Assembly: GCA_023053545.1 (NCBI GenBank)
Contig: JAKZAN010000002.1
Location: 6,940,790-7,004,789, forward strand
DNA: 64,000 bases
DNA from: Lepidurus packardi
Lineage: Eukaryota; Arthropoda; Branchiopoda; Notostraca; Triopsidae
Reading direction: 5' to 3'
The notes beneath the pieces were generated by a model, which was not told the DNA's origin, ran no database searches, and was given only the letters and a program-made list of their open reading frames with translations. Position 1 is the first letter of the stretch, and each line of letters starts with the position of its first letter. The position numbers and the translations under genes were made by a program. Below, piece after piece: positions 14,048 to 24,589 of this stretch.

Positions 14048-15965
14048 TTAACGTGCTGAACGAGCAATTTGGTCCTTCAGTACCATAATACTCTGACGTT
14101 GCTCAGGCGGTAACAATGCAATCTGCTCATCTGAGAGCTGCAACACTTGCATAATCAAGGCAGCCTAAACGTGAACAAAATAAGTAGCAGTAATGAATGG
14201 CAAAAAACGAAAACAATGCTAAGATAAACATACAATGAAAAATCAGATAAAGAAAACAGTACTTTAAACACTACGCAAATTTGAAATGCTAAATAAAACG
14301 TAGTTTTTTGTCATCTGTTTGCATTACTAAAAAGCAAACAAGAAAACAAAGATAGACTGCCGAAGAAACGGAAAAATTTAAAAATCAAAAAACTTTTTTT
14401 CTAAATTGCTGTGTACGTTATATGAGAACATTAGGCTGGAAATGTGATTAAAAATACCTTCTCTTGATCAGCATTCGGCTGCGCAGGCGAAGGTCTCGGA
14501 GCAGTAGCCACGTTCATTGGCCCAGGAACAGAAACTACAGGAGCAGGAGGCATAGCCCCTGCCAAAGGCCTGTTCATAGGCATGGGTCCAGGTCCAGGAC
14601 CACCACGAGGATCTCGCGGATCACGAGGTCCACCCATATCTCTACCGAAACTCCTTGGATCACGATTCCTTAAAAGAAAAGCATATCTTAGATCGTTTCT
14701 ATGTAGCTTTTCTAGTATTCGATTTTACTGCATTTCCATAGGTGGTCCTCTAAGCTCCCTAGGATCTCTTGCAGGTGCTCCTCTCAAATCCAGATCTCCA
14801 CGCCCCATACGAGGATCGCTTATATGTCTCAAATCCATGTCTAAACCGGACACTGTTATTTCAGCCTTAACTCCATGGGAGAAAAAAATTTTAACCTGGG
14901 GGAAGAGCTCCTTGAGCCTGAGGGGGGACAATGGGAGGCCGGTCTCCTAATAAGCTAGCCCTCGTCACTGGAGCCGGAGGAGGATTCCAACTCTCTTCAC
15001 GTTGCATGGCAGGCATAGGCGCCGGAACTCCTATTGGACCACGTCCAACCTCAGGCCGAAGGTGTCCTAAATGATTTTAAGGATTAATAAAGGCGTTGCG
15101 CTTATAGATTCCAGTATTTCTTACCGGGAATTACGGAAGCAGGTGCTTCAGTAGGTATTATAGCGTGTGGAGCGTTGGGCTTTTGCAAAAGAGAAAGAGC
15201 AGCTTGTGGGTCCACCAGACGCATGGCTACCAAGCCCTGTAAAAGAGCATAGGCTAACTGGGGATTATGCAATAGCATTTGTCGAGTCTCATTAGGGTTA
15301 TTCTAAAGCAGTAGTTTCAAATTTTTATTAAATGTACGTAAAACATGTTCACAGAGCAAACCTGCGCGCTAGCTTTCATTTGCTTCATAAGCTCAAACAT
15401 TTGCTCAGGAGGTAAGGATGCCACAGCTTTACTAATCGCTTCTGGAGCTTGGCCTGGTTCGACAGCGTCACCGTAAGGATTCTCCACAGCAGCAGTTGCC
15501 AGCAAGCCTAAAGTTCCAAAGAGGAGTTAGAGAAAGGAAAACAACAAAGGTGGTGAAAGCGTAACCACTTTGCATTTCCATCCTAGACTTTTCTGTGCAA
15601 GCATTGTCTACTCTTAGAATCCGGCCGCTGATTTCATAGCCGTTCAAGTTTCGCATTGCACTAAGCGCAGTTTCCTGGTCCCTATATTCGCAAAACCCAT
15701 ATCCTTTAGGTTTGCCGGTCTCACGATCATAAACCAACCTACACCAATGAATATTAGTAAAAACAGACATAAATTTGGTTTGCTCTACTTGAAAGAAACA
15801 ACCGGGCCCACTTCGCTGAAAATGTCCTTCAGTTTCTCTTCTGTTGCTTCGTAAGGGATGTTTCCAACTTAAATGAAAAGAATATTAACATTCAAATATA
15901 AGCGGCCTTTGTATATTACCGAAAACAGATCGCAAAGACTTATCAACTACATTTGGTTCGGACAT
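14048..15965 (-). CDS. CSTF2: cleavage stimulation factor subunit 2 (CstF64)
   Basis: Nine exons on the minus strand (15965-15920, 15867-15789, 15738-15566, 15507-15362, 15302-15125, 15066-14896, 14852-14729, 14668-14458, 14164-14048) total 1245 nt, 414 residues. Residues about 13-90 are an RRM with RNP2 VFVGNI and RNP1 KGYGFCEY, which binds the GU-rich element downstream of poly(A) sites. A hinge follows ([20 protein letters not shown]), the site used for CstF77 or symplekin. A Pro/Gly/Arg/Met-rich stretch then leads to the C-terminal helical domain ([20 protein letters not shown]). Vertebrate CSTF2 is about 577 residues and carries MEARA repeats. They are missing here, and the length is close to insect CstF64. 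The gene is head-to-head with RPL22, 227 bp between start codons. Confidence 0.95.
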
Positions 15966-16192
15966 TTTTCTCAGAGTATTATTTTATTATTTTTTTGACC
16001 AAAAATTCCGCCTAAATTTGTAGCTTATTTTGTTTACAACCTTTTCTGGTTCGGTTTAATACCGCTTGCACATTTGCTTATACCGTTTACCGGCAGAGAC
16101 GCTGCTAGCGGAAAAGTTTCGTCAAAAGCATTTAACTCCGCCTTCCTACTTCCTCTTCCATCGTGAAAGAAGGTGGGCAGTTGTGTACAATC
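15966..16192. promoter_or_regulatory. bidirectional promoter CSTF2/RPL22 with TOP-like tract
   Basis: This 227-bp spacer separates two divergent housekeeping genes. On the RPL22 side, 16141-16159 is a pyrimidine tract (only one A in 19 bases) about 35-50 nt before the ATG, resembling the 5' terminal oligopyrimidine tract of ribosomal-protein mRNAs. The transcription start is inferred from that tract. Confidence 0.5.
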
Positions 16193-17699
16193 ATGGCTCC
16201 GGTAAGTTTCCTAAATATCTTGAAATATCTTTACAAGTTTGTATCATCCATCGTTTTTTGACATCTATAACATCTGTGACACATCCCTAGAGTGATTTCT
16301 CCAACATTTATTCATATTTCATGCAATGTGTGTTCAGAACATGAGCTTTTCCATTCCTTGAATAGGCATGGCTGATAATATTTTCAACTTGAGGTCATAT
16401 TATTGAGTTGCCTTTTGCTTCGGATTTCTTAAATTCACAAAGTCTGTTTAACGCAGATTAGCTTATTTACGTAAAATGTGCTGACTTGCTATTCTAATAT
16501 CGTGTATCAATTACTCTGATAACAAGCATGCATATTTAAATATTGATATGTTACTTGTTTCTAATGTACAAAGGTCAGCTTATACTACAACTTAGCATTG
16601 TTCTGTAGACTCCAGCTACAAAGAAAGCCCCAGCAGCTGCCAAGGCAGCCAAGAAGGAGGCTGCCCCCAAGAAAGACGCTCCCGCTAAGAAGGATGCTCC
16701 CAAGAAAGAAGCTGCAGCCAAGCCTGCTGCTGCTCCCAAAGTTGCTGAACCCGTAAAGAAAGAAGCAGCACCTAAGCCCGTCGTTGAAAAGCCAGCATCT
16801 GCCCCAGCGGTTCCTGCTGCTGCCAAGCCAGCAAAGGCCAAGAAGGAAGCCAAGTCCAAGAAAGACGCTGTCCCCAAGAAGGGTGGCAAGCAAGTTCTAA
16901 AGGCTAAGGGCTCCAAGAAGAAGAAGTTGGCTCTCAAATTCACCGTCGACTGCACTCACCCCGTTGAAGATGGCATTATGAATGCTGCTGACTTCGTAAG
17001 TAGAATTTTTGTTCTCGGAATTCTGGTCTTCGATACACTTTGGTATCGTTTTGGTGTTCTTCGTTAGAAGTCTAAACATAAACTGTGGCCATGAATAGGG
17101 TTAACTTCCCTAAAAGGCAGTGTAGGGTTGTCTTCCCTATTATGGACCAAGCGCTTTCGCAATCATGTTGAAAATCATTAGGGTTCACTTCCCTAATGAA
17201 AACATGTCGCGGAGTCATGGATCCAATCCATCTTGTTTGTATTGCAGGAAAAATTCTTGAAGGAACGCATAAAGGTGTCCAACAAGCTCAACAACTTCGG
17301 CAACGCTGTTAGTCTAGAACGTAGCAAGAGCAAACTCACCCTCAACTCCGACGTTCCCTTCTCCAAGAGGTAAATCAATCATTTTATGAGTTCGACGAGA
17401 AATATTGTAATTTTTATGATGAAAACAACATTTATTCGAACTAGAGTCGCTGAATTATATTGATGCTAACAGCTTCTGAGGCTTTTATTTTAAGTTTTGT
17501 TTTCGGAGTTAGTATTTGGAAAAGACTGACATCGCTTTTATGTTTCCATAGGTACCTGAAGTACTTGACGAAAAAGTACTTGAAGAAGAACAACCTTCGC
17601 GATTGGCTGCGAGTAGTAGCTGACAGCAAGGATGGCTATGAATTGCGTTATTTCAACATTAATAACGAAGAAGAAGACGAGGAAGACGACAAGGAATAG
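16193..17699 (+). CDS. RPL22: ribosomal protein eL22 with long basic N-terminal tail
   Basis: Exons 16193-16201, 16609-16995, 17248-17369 and 17552-17699 total 666 nt, 221 residues. The first exon encodes only Met-Ala-Pro, a common layout for ribosomal proteins. The conserved eL22 body begins at the [12 protein letters not shown] region and runs through [36 protein letters not shown] and [10 protein letters not shown] to an acidic C-terminus. Before it lie about 95 residues rich in Lys, Ala and Pro, absent from the 128-residue human protein but typical of insect eL22, where the tail resembles histone H1. eL22 is a 60S subunit protein that also binds stem-loop RNAs outside the ribosome. Intron 2 (16996-17247) carries three matching stem-loops, listed separately. 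A poly(A) signal lies 32 nt after the stop. Confidence 0.97.
17096..17199 (+). promoter_or_regulatory. three L22-type stem-loops in RPL22 intron 2
   Basis: Three copies of a 17-nt hairpin lie in 104 nt: TAGGGTTAACTTCCCTA at 17096-17112, TAGGGTTGTCTTCCCTA at 17123-17139 and TAGGGTTCACTTCCCTA at 17179-17195. Each has a TAGGG/CCCTA stem and a 7-nt loop; only the middle of the loop varies. The third stem extends to 9 bp (17175-17199). All show a G-C neck pair and a U as the last loop base, the two features reported for RNAs bound by L22 protein. The position in the sense strand of the RPL22 transcript, 48 nt before exon 3, suggests feedback on splicing. The function is inferred. Confidence 0.55.
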
Positions 17700-17730
17700 A
17701 GACAATTGTCTTTTGTTGTGCAATGAAGGA

Positions 17731-17736
17731 AATAAA
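17731..17736 (+). terminator. RPL22 poly(A) signal AATAAA
   Basis: A canonical AATAAA lies 32 nt after the RPL22 stop codon, giving a very short 3' UTR as expected for a ribosomal-protein mRNA. Confidence 0.7.
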
Positions 17737-18611
17737 TCTCTTTCAAGGCAAAAAAATGTATTTTTAAGCAAGTTTTATTATCGCATTAATACACGTGTGA
17801 TGTCATTAGCTGCGTTTGTTCTCAAGCTTCGAGATAAACCCGTTGCGGAAGCTGCAAAAACATGGGAATGTAGAGAGGATCGGTATTGTTTTTGGTCTTT
17901 AACAGAGCTTGATTGGTTGACAATGGAGCACTGATGTGTTGTTGCTTAACCCAGGCCGTGGTCCTCAAAAAACCCTTGTGGAGTTTCTTCCTGGAAAAAA
18001 AAGGCGAAAAAGTTCAATGACTACATGTGACTTTATTACGACATTAATTTTCAAATCACTACAACAAATCTTTGGAAAAAGTACTCTGCCTTGCGGCTGA
18101 TATAATACTCGATCACGATAGTAGGGCACTGCCGCTTCCCTTTTAACACAAATAAACTCTGCTGAGAAACTTAAGGAACGGATTGTAAAAACAAGCAAGA
18201 GATTTGGAAACGGGAATCTGGAAATTTTAACAAAGAAGCGGCAGTGTACGGCACTTGGGCAGCTAGCAAAAGTACAAAAACGATGTCGCGTAGAAGTCGA
18301 AGGTGTGTGTGTGTGGTCAGTCTCGGTTTTCTTGGCTGGAGCAAACTCAAATCAGTCCCATATCTTTAAGGGCACCCTCCACCGCCTCATCCTGCATAAG
18401 AGCACAGGTATGACTCCGAAGAAAAACCATAATAAACTCATTTCTTTTTTGTTTTGTTTAAGAGTTTTGGAAAGAAAAAGATTAAGAATGTTTAGTCTAC
18501 GAATAGAACTTTGTTAACGTACTAACGTGGCAGGTTTTTGGTAATGCAAAAAAAGACAGATCAGCGAGTCAAGAGATTAAGTCGTTTTTGGAATGTGAGA
18601 CAAAGAAAGGG
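17737..18611. other. spacer between convergent RPL22 and AP1S
   Basis: This 875-bp spacer presumably holds the AP1S 3' UTR. Short ATG-initiated frames here read as random sequence, and I see no repeat or RNA gene. Confidence 0.5.
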
Positions 18612-19180
18612 TCACAGTTCTGCTGTGTCATCAGTATCACTGACCTCTTGCAAGAGGTCCTGAGCAGCAATGGCTTTCAAAACGTTCTTTTTGGATGTTT
18701 CTTGAATCTCCCCTCCAAGTAGCAACTCATCCAGCATAAAATACGCCTTTTCAAAGTTGAAGATTATATCCAATTCGCACACCTGTACCAGAAACTTTTT
18801 AGTCAATATTATCTTTTTTTAAAGTTAGGGAAGCCTTACACTGCCAAAGTACTTGTCCAGCAATTCAACGTAACGATGAATGATCTCTAAGGTTAGAAGC
18901 TCGTTATCTCCTTGCTCAATTGCGCAACAGAAGTACAGGCTGGCATATCTAAAAGCCAAATGTTTTAAGATCCTCTTATGCGAATATGGACTGAAAAATA
19001 CCGTTTGTATACTACTTTGAGCTCTTTCCACTCGAGGAATGAAGACATTTTGGGTTTACGGGCTAATATGGTAGTTACTAACTCCCTGGTTATCTTTTTC
19101 TTCAGCTTATCGGGATGGGCGAGAAACCATTTTTGCAGCCGTAGTTTGCCTTGTCGGCTGAACAGAAGCATGAACTGCAT
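18612..19180 (-). CDS. AP1S: AP-1 clathrin adaptor complex sigma subunit
   Basis: Exons 19180-19002, 18948-18840 and 18782-18612 total 459 nt, 152 residues (animal AP-1 sigma subunits are about 157). The protein opens [19 protein letters not shown] and continues with [44 protein letters not shown] and [20 protein letters not shown], which is the longin fold of small adaptor chains. The opening and the KKKI block point to sigma-1 rather than sigma-2 or sigma-3. It is part of AP-1, which sorts cargo at the trans-Golgi network and endosomes. The ATG sits at the very start of its exon, just after an acceptor. A donor at 19305/19306 probably ends an upstream non-coding exon, and human genes likewise split at this point. 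Which vertebrate paralogue it matches cannot be said. Confidence 0.95.
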
Positions 19181-19463
19181 CTGGAAAGCACAAAAGAGAA
19201 AGCCTTAAAAGAAAGCTACAATTGTATATTCAAATTTATCAATTGATTACAGCGTAAGAATTATTTACAACAAAGACTTATCACAACATAATACACCAGA
19301 ATTACCTTAAATTTATTTAGGCCACGAATTGCACAGTGCTGCACTCTATGAAAGCAAATTGTATTTCGAGTATTGGTTGAGTGCAGCCATCTATTTTCGA
19401 AATTCTAAAACTAAAATTTTCGCGGGATATCGCATATAAAGCCGATTTCTATGCAATTATGAA

Positions 19464-20804
19464 TTATGTTGCTTGATCTAAGAGATCCAATAAATTTTCA
19501 GCTAAAACATCAGTGTCTTCAAATTGTTCACACGAGGCTGCATTCGGTGGTTGCAATAAGTTTAGTAAAGATATATCACGCACTAATTCAGAGTCTAAAT
19601 GAAGAGCGGTAGAATTCGCGTAGGTTTTTTTATCGGGTTCTTCTTCGAGCTCACGAAATGTTAGCCTAAAAGTAATAAATTTAAGGTTAAACTATCAGAG
19701 AAGAAGATTTTACTCGTCTTCATTCCCACTCCAAGAAAGCCAGTTTAGCTTAATAGTGTCGGAGCTCGGGCATTCAGTTTGCAGTAACGTGGAGAGTAAT
19801 TTCCATTCTGCATTTATAGAAGTTTGACTCTTGGACTCTAAATTTTCGTTTTTATTCGGAGCTGGCTCGTTTTTAAATCTAGTAAAACAATTATTTAATA
19901 CATATTATTACTTATTATATGATTACTTATGATAGACATGATTACTTACAAGTTGCAGCCGAGCTCAGTTCCTCGATTACCAATGAATTCAAACGAAATT
20001 GACGGGTTTTTCGAAGCAACGAACTTTATCGGTACATCGAACTTCTTCGAGGCATGAGGAGATGGGAGGATTTCTACTCCCGGTAGCTCAAAATCAATAG
20101 GGACAGGACCTATGAACTGCAAATTGAAATAGCCGTCTGGGTACTGTATGCCTTCTCGAAGGAAGACCGAAACTCGCACACGCCAGTCTTGTAAATAATT
20201 AAGCAAGTTTTGTCGGATTTTCTGCAACCTCCAAGAAGAATACTGGCCATATGTCTTCGTGACCATCTCAAAAGCTCGTTGCAGAAGTATTTCAACATCT
20301 TGATGCACGTTTAGTCGGCGTATTCCATCGAGATGGTTCAAGGTCATTAAGATTACATCGTATCCGCGGGAACAAGCCAGCATCTGATATTTTACAGCCA
20401 TAACCATCAAATCAAACAACTGCATGTTAAGTTATGGTTATTTTTAAAAAGCCAAAATCTTAATTTCATAGTTATCGAATTACCCGATCCATACTGTCTT
20501 GTTGAAGCCGTAGAATTGTACAATGTACCAATTTTTGGAATACCATTTTCAAGCTTTCTATGTCGTATAACGGTTGAGGTTTGAAAAGTCCGTCAATAAA
20601 CTTTGGGCTGAGTAGCGTGACTAGTAGCTCGTGACGTACTAAGGGCAAACGTTAACTATATGCTTACAATGTAGTATTATGTAAAGGACCTTTGCTGCTT
20701 TTTTCTACGTCAATTCGTTGGGCGAGAAGTCGCTGGTCGATTATGTACATCATTTCTCCACTCAGATTAAAAAAAAGAAGAGGAGTACTGTCAGTAACCA
20801 ACAT
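19464..20804 (-). CDS. OSCP1: OSCP1 (organic solute carrier partner 1 / NOR1)
   Basis: Exons 20804-20690, 20638-20484, 20419-19950, 19878-19714 and 19665-19464 total 1107 nt, 368 residues (human about 379). Recognisable family blocks are LFFNLSGEMMYIIDQRL at the N-terminus, FIDGLFKPQPLYDIESLKMV, the SMDRLFDLMVMAVKYQ block, VILMTLNHLDGIRRL and, at the extreme C-terminus, ENLLDLLDQ matching the human DDLLAMMDEL ending. OSCP1 was named for enhancing organic solute transport and is linked to cilia and testis in animals, but its molecular activity is poorly defined. Intron 1 is only 51 nt and uses an unusual donor, GTCCTT; it is the one that restores the family alignment (KSSKV-RHELLVTLL). This gene is unrelated to the ATP synthase 'OSCP' subunit encoded nearby. 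Confidence 0.92.
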
Positions 20805-20981
20805 TTTGACTTGTGTTTTCTATAAAGCGCTGAGCCGTTCCTAAGCACCGAGGTCAATTGTAGATTCATATAGCGCAAGCGCTCGTATTAAATCAAACTG
20901 TCCGCCATTTACAAGATCAGGCCGCTAGGGGACCAGAAAATGTAAACAATTGTTTCTTTTAAAGTAATATTCTATTTTACC
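20805..20981. promoter_or_regulatory. bidirectional promoter OSCP1/MRPS6
   Basis: Start codons of the two divergent genes are 177 bp apart, the tightest pair in the window, so both promoters and 5' UTRs share this interval. No standard core element is obvious. Confidence 0.5.
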
Positions 20982-21632
20982 ATGCCGGCCTACGAATTGT
21001 CATTAATTCTTCGTACCATGAGCAAAGTAAGTCTACATTATAGTAAATCAATGAATGACTCGTATAAATTGTATTTTTTTATTTCCCAGCCTGAAATGGT
21101 AGCGACATTGAAAAGAGCAGCTGAAGGCATCTTGGATCGTGGTGGAATTCTAAGAAAAATGGAAAGTCTAGGTACGAAGACGTTACCATACAGACTTAAC
21201 GTTCACGGTCTAAGACACACGGAAGGGATGTAAGCGTTTCTTCTTGTATCTATCTCGAATGGTATCACAAACTAATAATGGGCACTTAACGTAGGTACTT
21301 TTTAATGCGATTCGATGCCCCTCCTACCGTGATCGAAGAACTAAAAGATGTTTGCGTACGAGATGTTGATATTATCCGACCAAGCGTGAGCAAAATTGAG
21401 AAGAAAGTAAGTTTCCCGTGTACGCTAGAAGAAGAATTACAACCGCCAGCATATAGGTAATAAGTTGTCTTAGTTGATACTGCAAAAATCTAATCTTTTA
21501 ATAATTTGGGGTCAATTATAATGTGTTTGCAGGAAAGATGTAGCCAAATTGATAGAAGAAGGCAGGAAAGAACGAAAACCCATGTTTCAACGAAGAATTC
21601 CCAATATGGATTACTACCCGTTTCAAAAGTAG
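20982..21632 (+). CDS. MRPS6: mitochondrial ribosomal protein bS6m
   Basis: Exons 20982-21026, 21090-21229, 21295-21456 and 21533-21632 total 447 nt, 148 residues (human 125). The start MPAYELSLILRTMSKPEM matches the family opening MPRYELALILKAM. The S6 ferredoxin-like fold continues with ATLKRAAEGILDRGGILRKM, LGTKTLPYRL and YFLMRFDAPP, then VDIIRPSVSKIE. The basic C-terminal tail after the last intron is longer than in mammals. This is a small-subunit protein of the mitochondrial ribosome. A GTAAG inside exon 3 at 21407 could tempt a gene finder, but reading through to 21456 keeps frame and family length. The gene runs toward ATP5PO on the same strand, 221 bp away. Confidence 0.93.
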
Positions 21633-21853
21633 CGTGTCATCAGTCCTCATTATGTAGTCAAATTTCTGATATAAAACCTTTCGATCGTAAACGTTTTATT
21701 TTGATGTGATTGCAATCGTAATTGAAAAATGGCGTTTTTTATATTCTATCTTTAAAAATCCGCCGTCTGCTTAAAATCGATTATGGTAAGTATCGAGCAA
21801 GCAATCACTAACACAGTGGTCAGGAATCCGTAATCGATGTCTTTTGCTGCAAA

Positions 21854-22879
21854 ATGGCGTCTACTTCTCTTGGATTTTTGGTAAGTGAACCTTTTGTCAC
21901 TTTTAACCCTTCATTAACTTTATGTTTTTATGCAATGGTGATAAAAAATGTTTCCCATGATAAGATTAACAAGAAAAAATAATTTTTAGTCGAGTACTAG
22001 ATAGAAATGGAAGCGCTTGTTCTCGTCTAGGTTTTCGTTATTTTCTTCTAAAATATAAATAATATAGATTTATGTATTTCAAGCTGTTGTTACTTCAAAC
22101 TGAACATGACCGTTATACAAAAGTATATTCCGGTGCGTAATATCGAACATTTTAACAGGCCCGCCGTTTGAGCACTTCCGCCGGTTTGGCGCAACTGGTT
22201 AAGCCTCCCGTTCAAGTCTTTTCCTTGGAGGGCCGATATGCCTCTGCGCTGTATTCCGCAGCCAGCAAGAACAAGAAGCTCGAAGTTGTCGAGAAGGAGT
22301 TGAATACCTTGAGCAACCTGCTTAAGACAGATCCTCGATTGAGCGAATTTTTGGCCAACCCTTCCATCAAACGCCAGCTCAAACGTGATGGATTAGCCAG
22401 TGTCGCCAAGAAGACTAACGCCTCCGAGCTTACCGCCAATCTTTTGCGTAAGAATATTCTATTAAAAAAAATTCAGGCCCTAAATCGTTTACTCTTTTGC
22501 AGAGCTTTTGGTTGATAATAACCGTCTGAGTCGCCTACAAGTCGTCATCAATGCCTACAATACCATCATGGCTGCACATCGGGGAGAAGTTATTTGCGAA
22601 ATCACCTCCGCCAAAGTAACTATAGCTAGTCAGTTATTCGTTTTACTTATTTAATCATTATTGTTATTTTCCCCTTAGGCTTTGGACAACTCAACTTTGA
22701 AGGAATTGGAAACTGCATTAAAGTCATTTTTGGAACCCGGACAGACGATTCTACTGACTACCAAAGTAGATCCCAGCATTGTTGGTGGTCTCGTCGTTAG
22801 CATTGGAGATCGTTATGTGGATATGAGTTTGGCGACAAAGCTCAACCGTTATGAAAAGGCGTTGCAAACTGCTGTTTAA
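21854..22879 (+). CDS. ATP5PO: mitochondrial ATP synthase subunit O (OSCP)
   Basis: Exons 21854-21880, 22159-22447, 22503-22615 and 22679-22879 total 630 nt, 209 residues (human 213). An N-terminal import leader (ASTSLGFLARRLSTSAGLAQ) precedes the mature body: PPVQVFSLEGRYASALYSAA, KTDPRLSEFLANPSI, LLVDNNRLSRL, MAAHRGEV and the C-terminal IVGGLVVSIGDRYVDMSLATK signature of the delta/OSCP family. The subunit links the F1 head to the peripheral stalk of complex V in the inner mitochondrial membrane. Exon 1 encodes only the first nine residues. It lies tail-to-tail with FDX1, 158 bp between stop codons. Confidence 0.97.
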
Positions 22880-23037
22880 AAAAATCTTTGGGGTGTTTTA
22901 TTGGTACCCTTATAGTAATGTGTATAAGTCGCTAATACAGGTAATAACAAATACAGCTGTCGGAAATGAGACAGTTGAGTTGCCCTATTTAACATTTCGA
23001 TTTGTAGATTAACTCTTTAACAAAACATAGAAATTGT

Positions 23038-23630
23038 TTATCTAGACCGAGCGTCATTGACACCTTCGGGGACTTTGACTACGATGCCTTTCATATCTTT
23101 GGTAATCTGCACTTGACAACCGAGTCTCGAAGTATCACACAACCCATAAGCTAAATCAAGCATGTCTAACTCTTCGTCTGTGGGCTTCGAAGGCAATTTG
23201 TCGAAATCTTCTTGAGAGAATACAATATGGCAAGTCGAGCAAGAAAGCGTTCCTTCACAAGCCCCTGAAAAAGAAATGTCGTAAAAATGTAAGCATGCAA
23301 CCGCAAAAGGATAACTAACCAAAACCTTCAAGATCCACGTCGTTATTCACAGCTGCATCCAGGAATGTATCACCTTCTTTTACTTGGCATGTCTGCTTCA
23401 TGCCATCACGACTTACAAATGTTACTGGTATCCTAAGCACAAACGAATTAATATAATATAAGAAAATTTGGTAGTCTGACAACTTACATTTCTTTGGGTA
23501 ACCCAGTGTTTAGAGTAAAATTACGAATTCGTGCTAATCTATTAGTTTGACTGATAGACAGGGGTGTTTTTGTTATTCTTTTTATGCTTCTCGAACAAGC
23601 GAGAACAGTTAAACCTTTTAAAAGAAACAT
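23038..23630 (-). CDS. FDX1: mitochondrial [2Fe-2S] ferredoxin, FDX1 type
   Basis: Exons 23630-23488, 23432-23320 and 23264-23038 total 483 nt, 160 residues. Residues 1-47 are a basic, Arg/Ser-rich leader for mitochondrial import. The ferredoxin domain starts at [14 protein letters not shown]. The cluster ligands are all present: Cys88, Cys94 and Cys97 in [11 protein letters not shown], and Cys135 in SRLGCQ. Human FDX1 (adrenodoxin) shares the DMLDLAYGL segment and the VPEGVNDAR-like end, whereas FDX2 differs at both, so the FDX1 assignment is favoured. It passes electrons from ferredoxin reductase to mitochondrial P450s and serves lipoylation and Fe-S related chemistry. It is divergent with BICD. 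Confidence 0.93.
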
Positions 23631-24589
23631 GTTTTGCTACTTTTCGGACCGGGACGTTAGTTATTTACACAAAATAAAATGAGGTCCAGAATGCGCGAGT
23701 CTGAATGCCGAATGGCAAAGTGTGATAATTTGTAGGTTTTGCACGGGAAATTTCTTTATAAAATCGAATACATAATAATAATGTACAAATTCCGTCAACT
23801 AGGTGAATTAATTTTGCATTACAAGTAATACAACGCAACAAAGAAAAGTTAACAAAAAATGGAGAGTGAAGTAGGTTCTGAGTAAAACGCGAAGCGCGAA
23901 ATGGTAAAATTTCAATTTCGCCCTTTACCATTTCGCACCCGTTTCGTATATTTGACCAGTATGATTCCTCGAAGTTTCATCTGAGTAAGTATAAGAAATA
24001 TAATGAAGTTAATTTAAACCTTAGTAACGTCATCAATTTTATTTATATAGGTAAAGCATATTTAAGTTTCAAGATATTTCACATAAATATCTTCCATCGT
24101 ACTTTGCATTTTTAGTTTTCGTGCATTTGTTTTTTCATATTCCTATGAAATGTATAGTTTAACTTTTTTCAACTTTAATTTGTTTTTCGCACTCCGTTTC
24201 ACATTTTACCCTTTCGCATCCTGTTTAGCATTTCGCTCCCACCCCGTGCTGTCATTCGCAAATAAAATCTCAACAAAGTAAACTGCTACTCACCAAAACT
24301 TTAGAGCGTAAAATATTGCTAAGATTACTAACTTAATTAGTTTAAAATTTAGTGTATGTAAAGATTCTATCGCTTATTAGTCATTCAATGTAACCTCTTA
24401 CATGTATTTGAATTTTTTTTTCTCTTGCTGGTAAAGTAAGTATTGCTGTTTAGGCGCACCCTCTACTAATCGACTTGCGAACTTCCATCAGATGACATTC
24501 GAGAGGGTGATTAGTACAGCAAGAATGTGTGCTACTTCGTAATAAATACCCCAGTTATTTATTATTATTTTTATTACATTACACGGAAG
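23631..24589. promoter_or_regulatory. divergent spacer FDX1/BICD with fold-back repeat
   Basis: This 959-bp AT-rich spacer must hold both promoters. It also carries a perfect 13-bp inverted repeat (GCGAAATGGTAAA at 23896-23908, its complement at 23924-23936). A related pyrimidine-strand motif (TTTCGCA followed by C/T-rich bases) recurs at about 24185-24245. It looks like a decayed small repeat element with unclear ends. Confidence 0.4.

Noticed and set aside
16202-16608. Intronic snoRNA in RPL22 intron 1
   Set aside because: Ribosomal-protein introns often host snoRNAs, but I found no matched C and D boxes or H/ACA elements with closing stems.
19464-22879. Duplicated 'OSCP' genes
   Set aside because: OSCP1 (solute carrier partner) and the ATP synthase OSCP subunit share only an abbreviation; the proteins are unrelated.
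23038-23630. FDX2 instead of FDX1
   Set aside because: The DMLDLAYGL segment and C-terminal VPEGVNDAR-like end match the FDX1 branch rather than FDX2.
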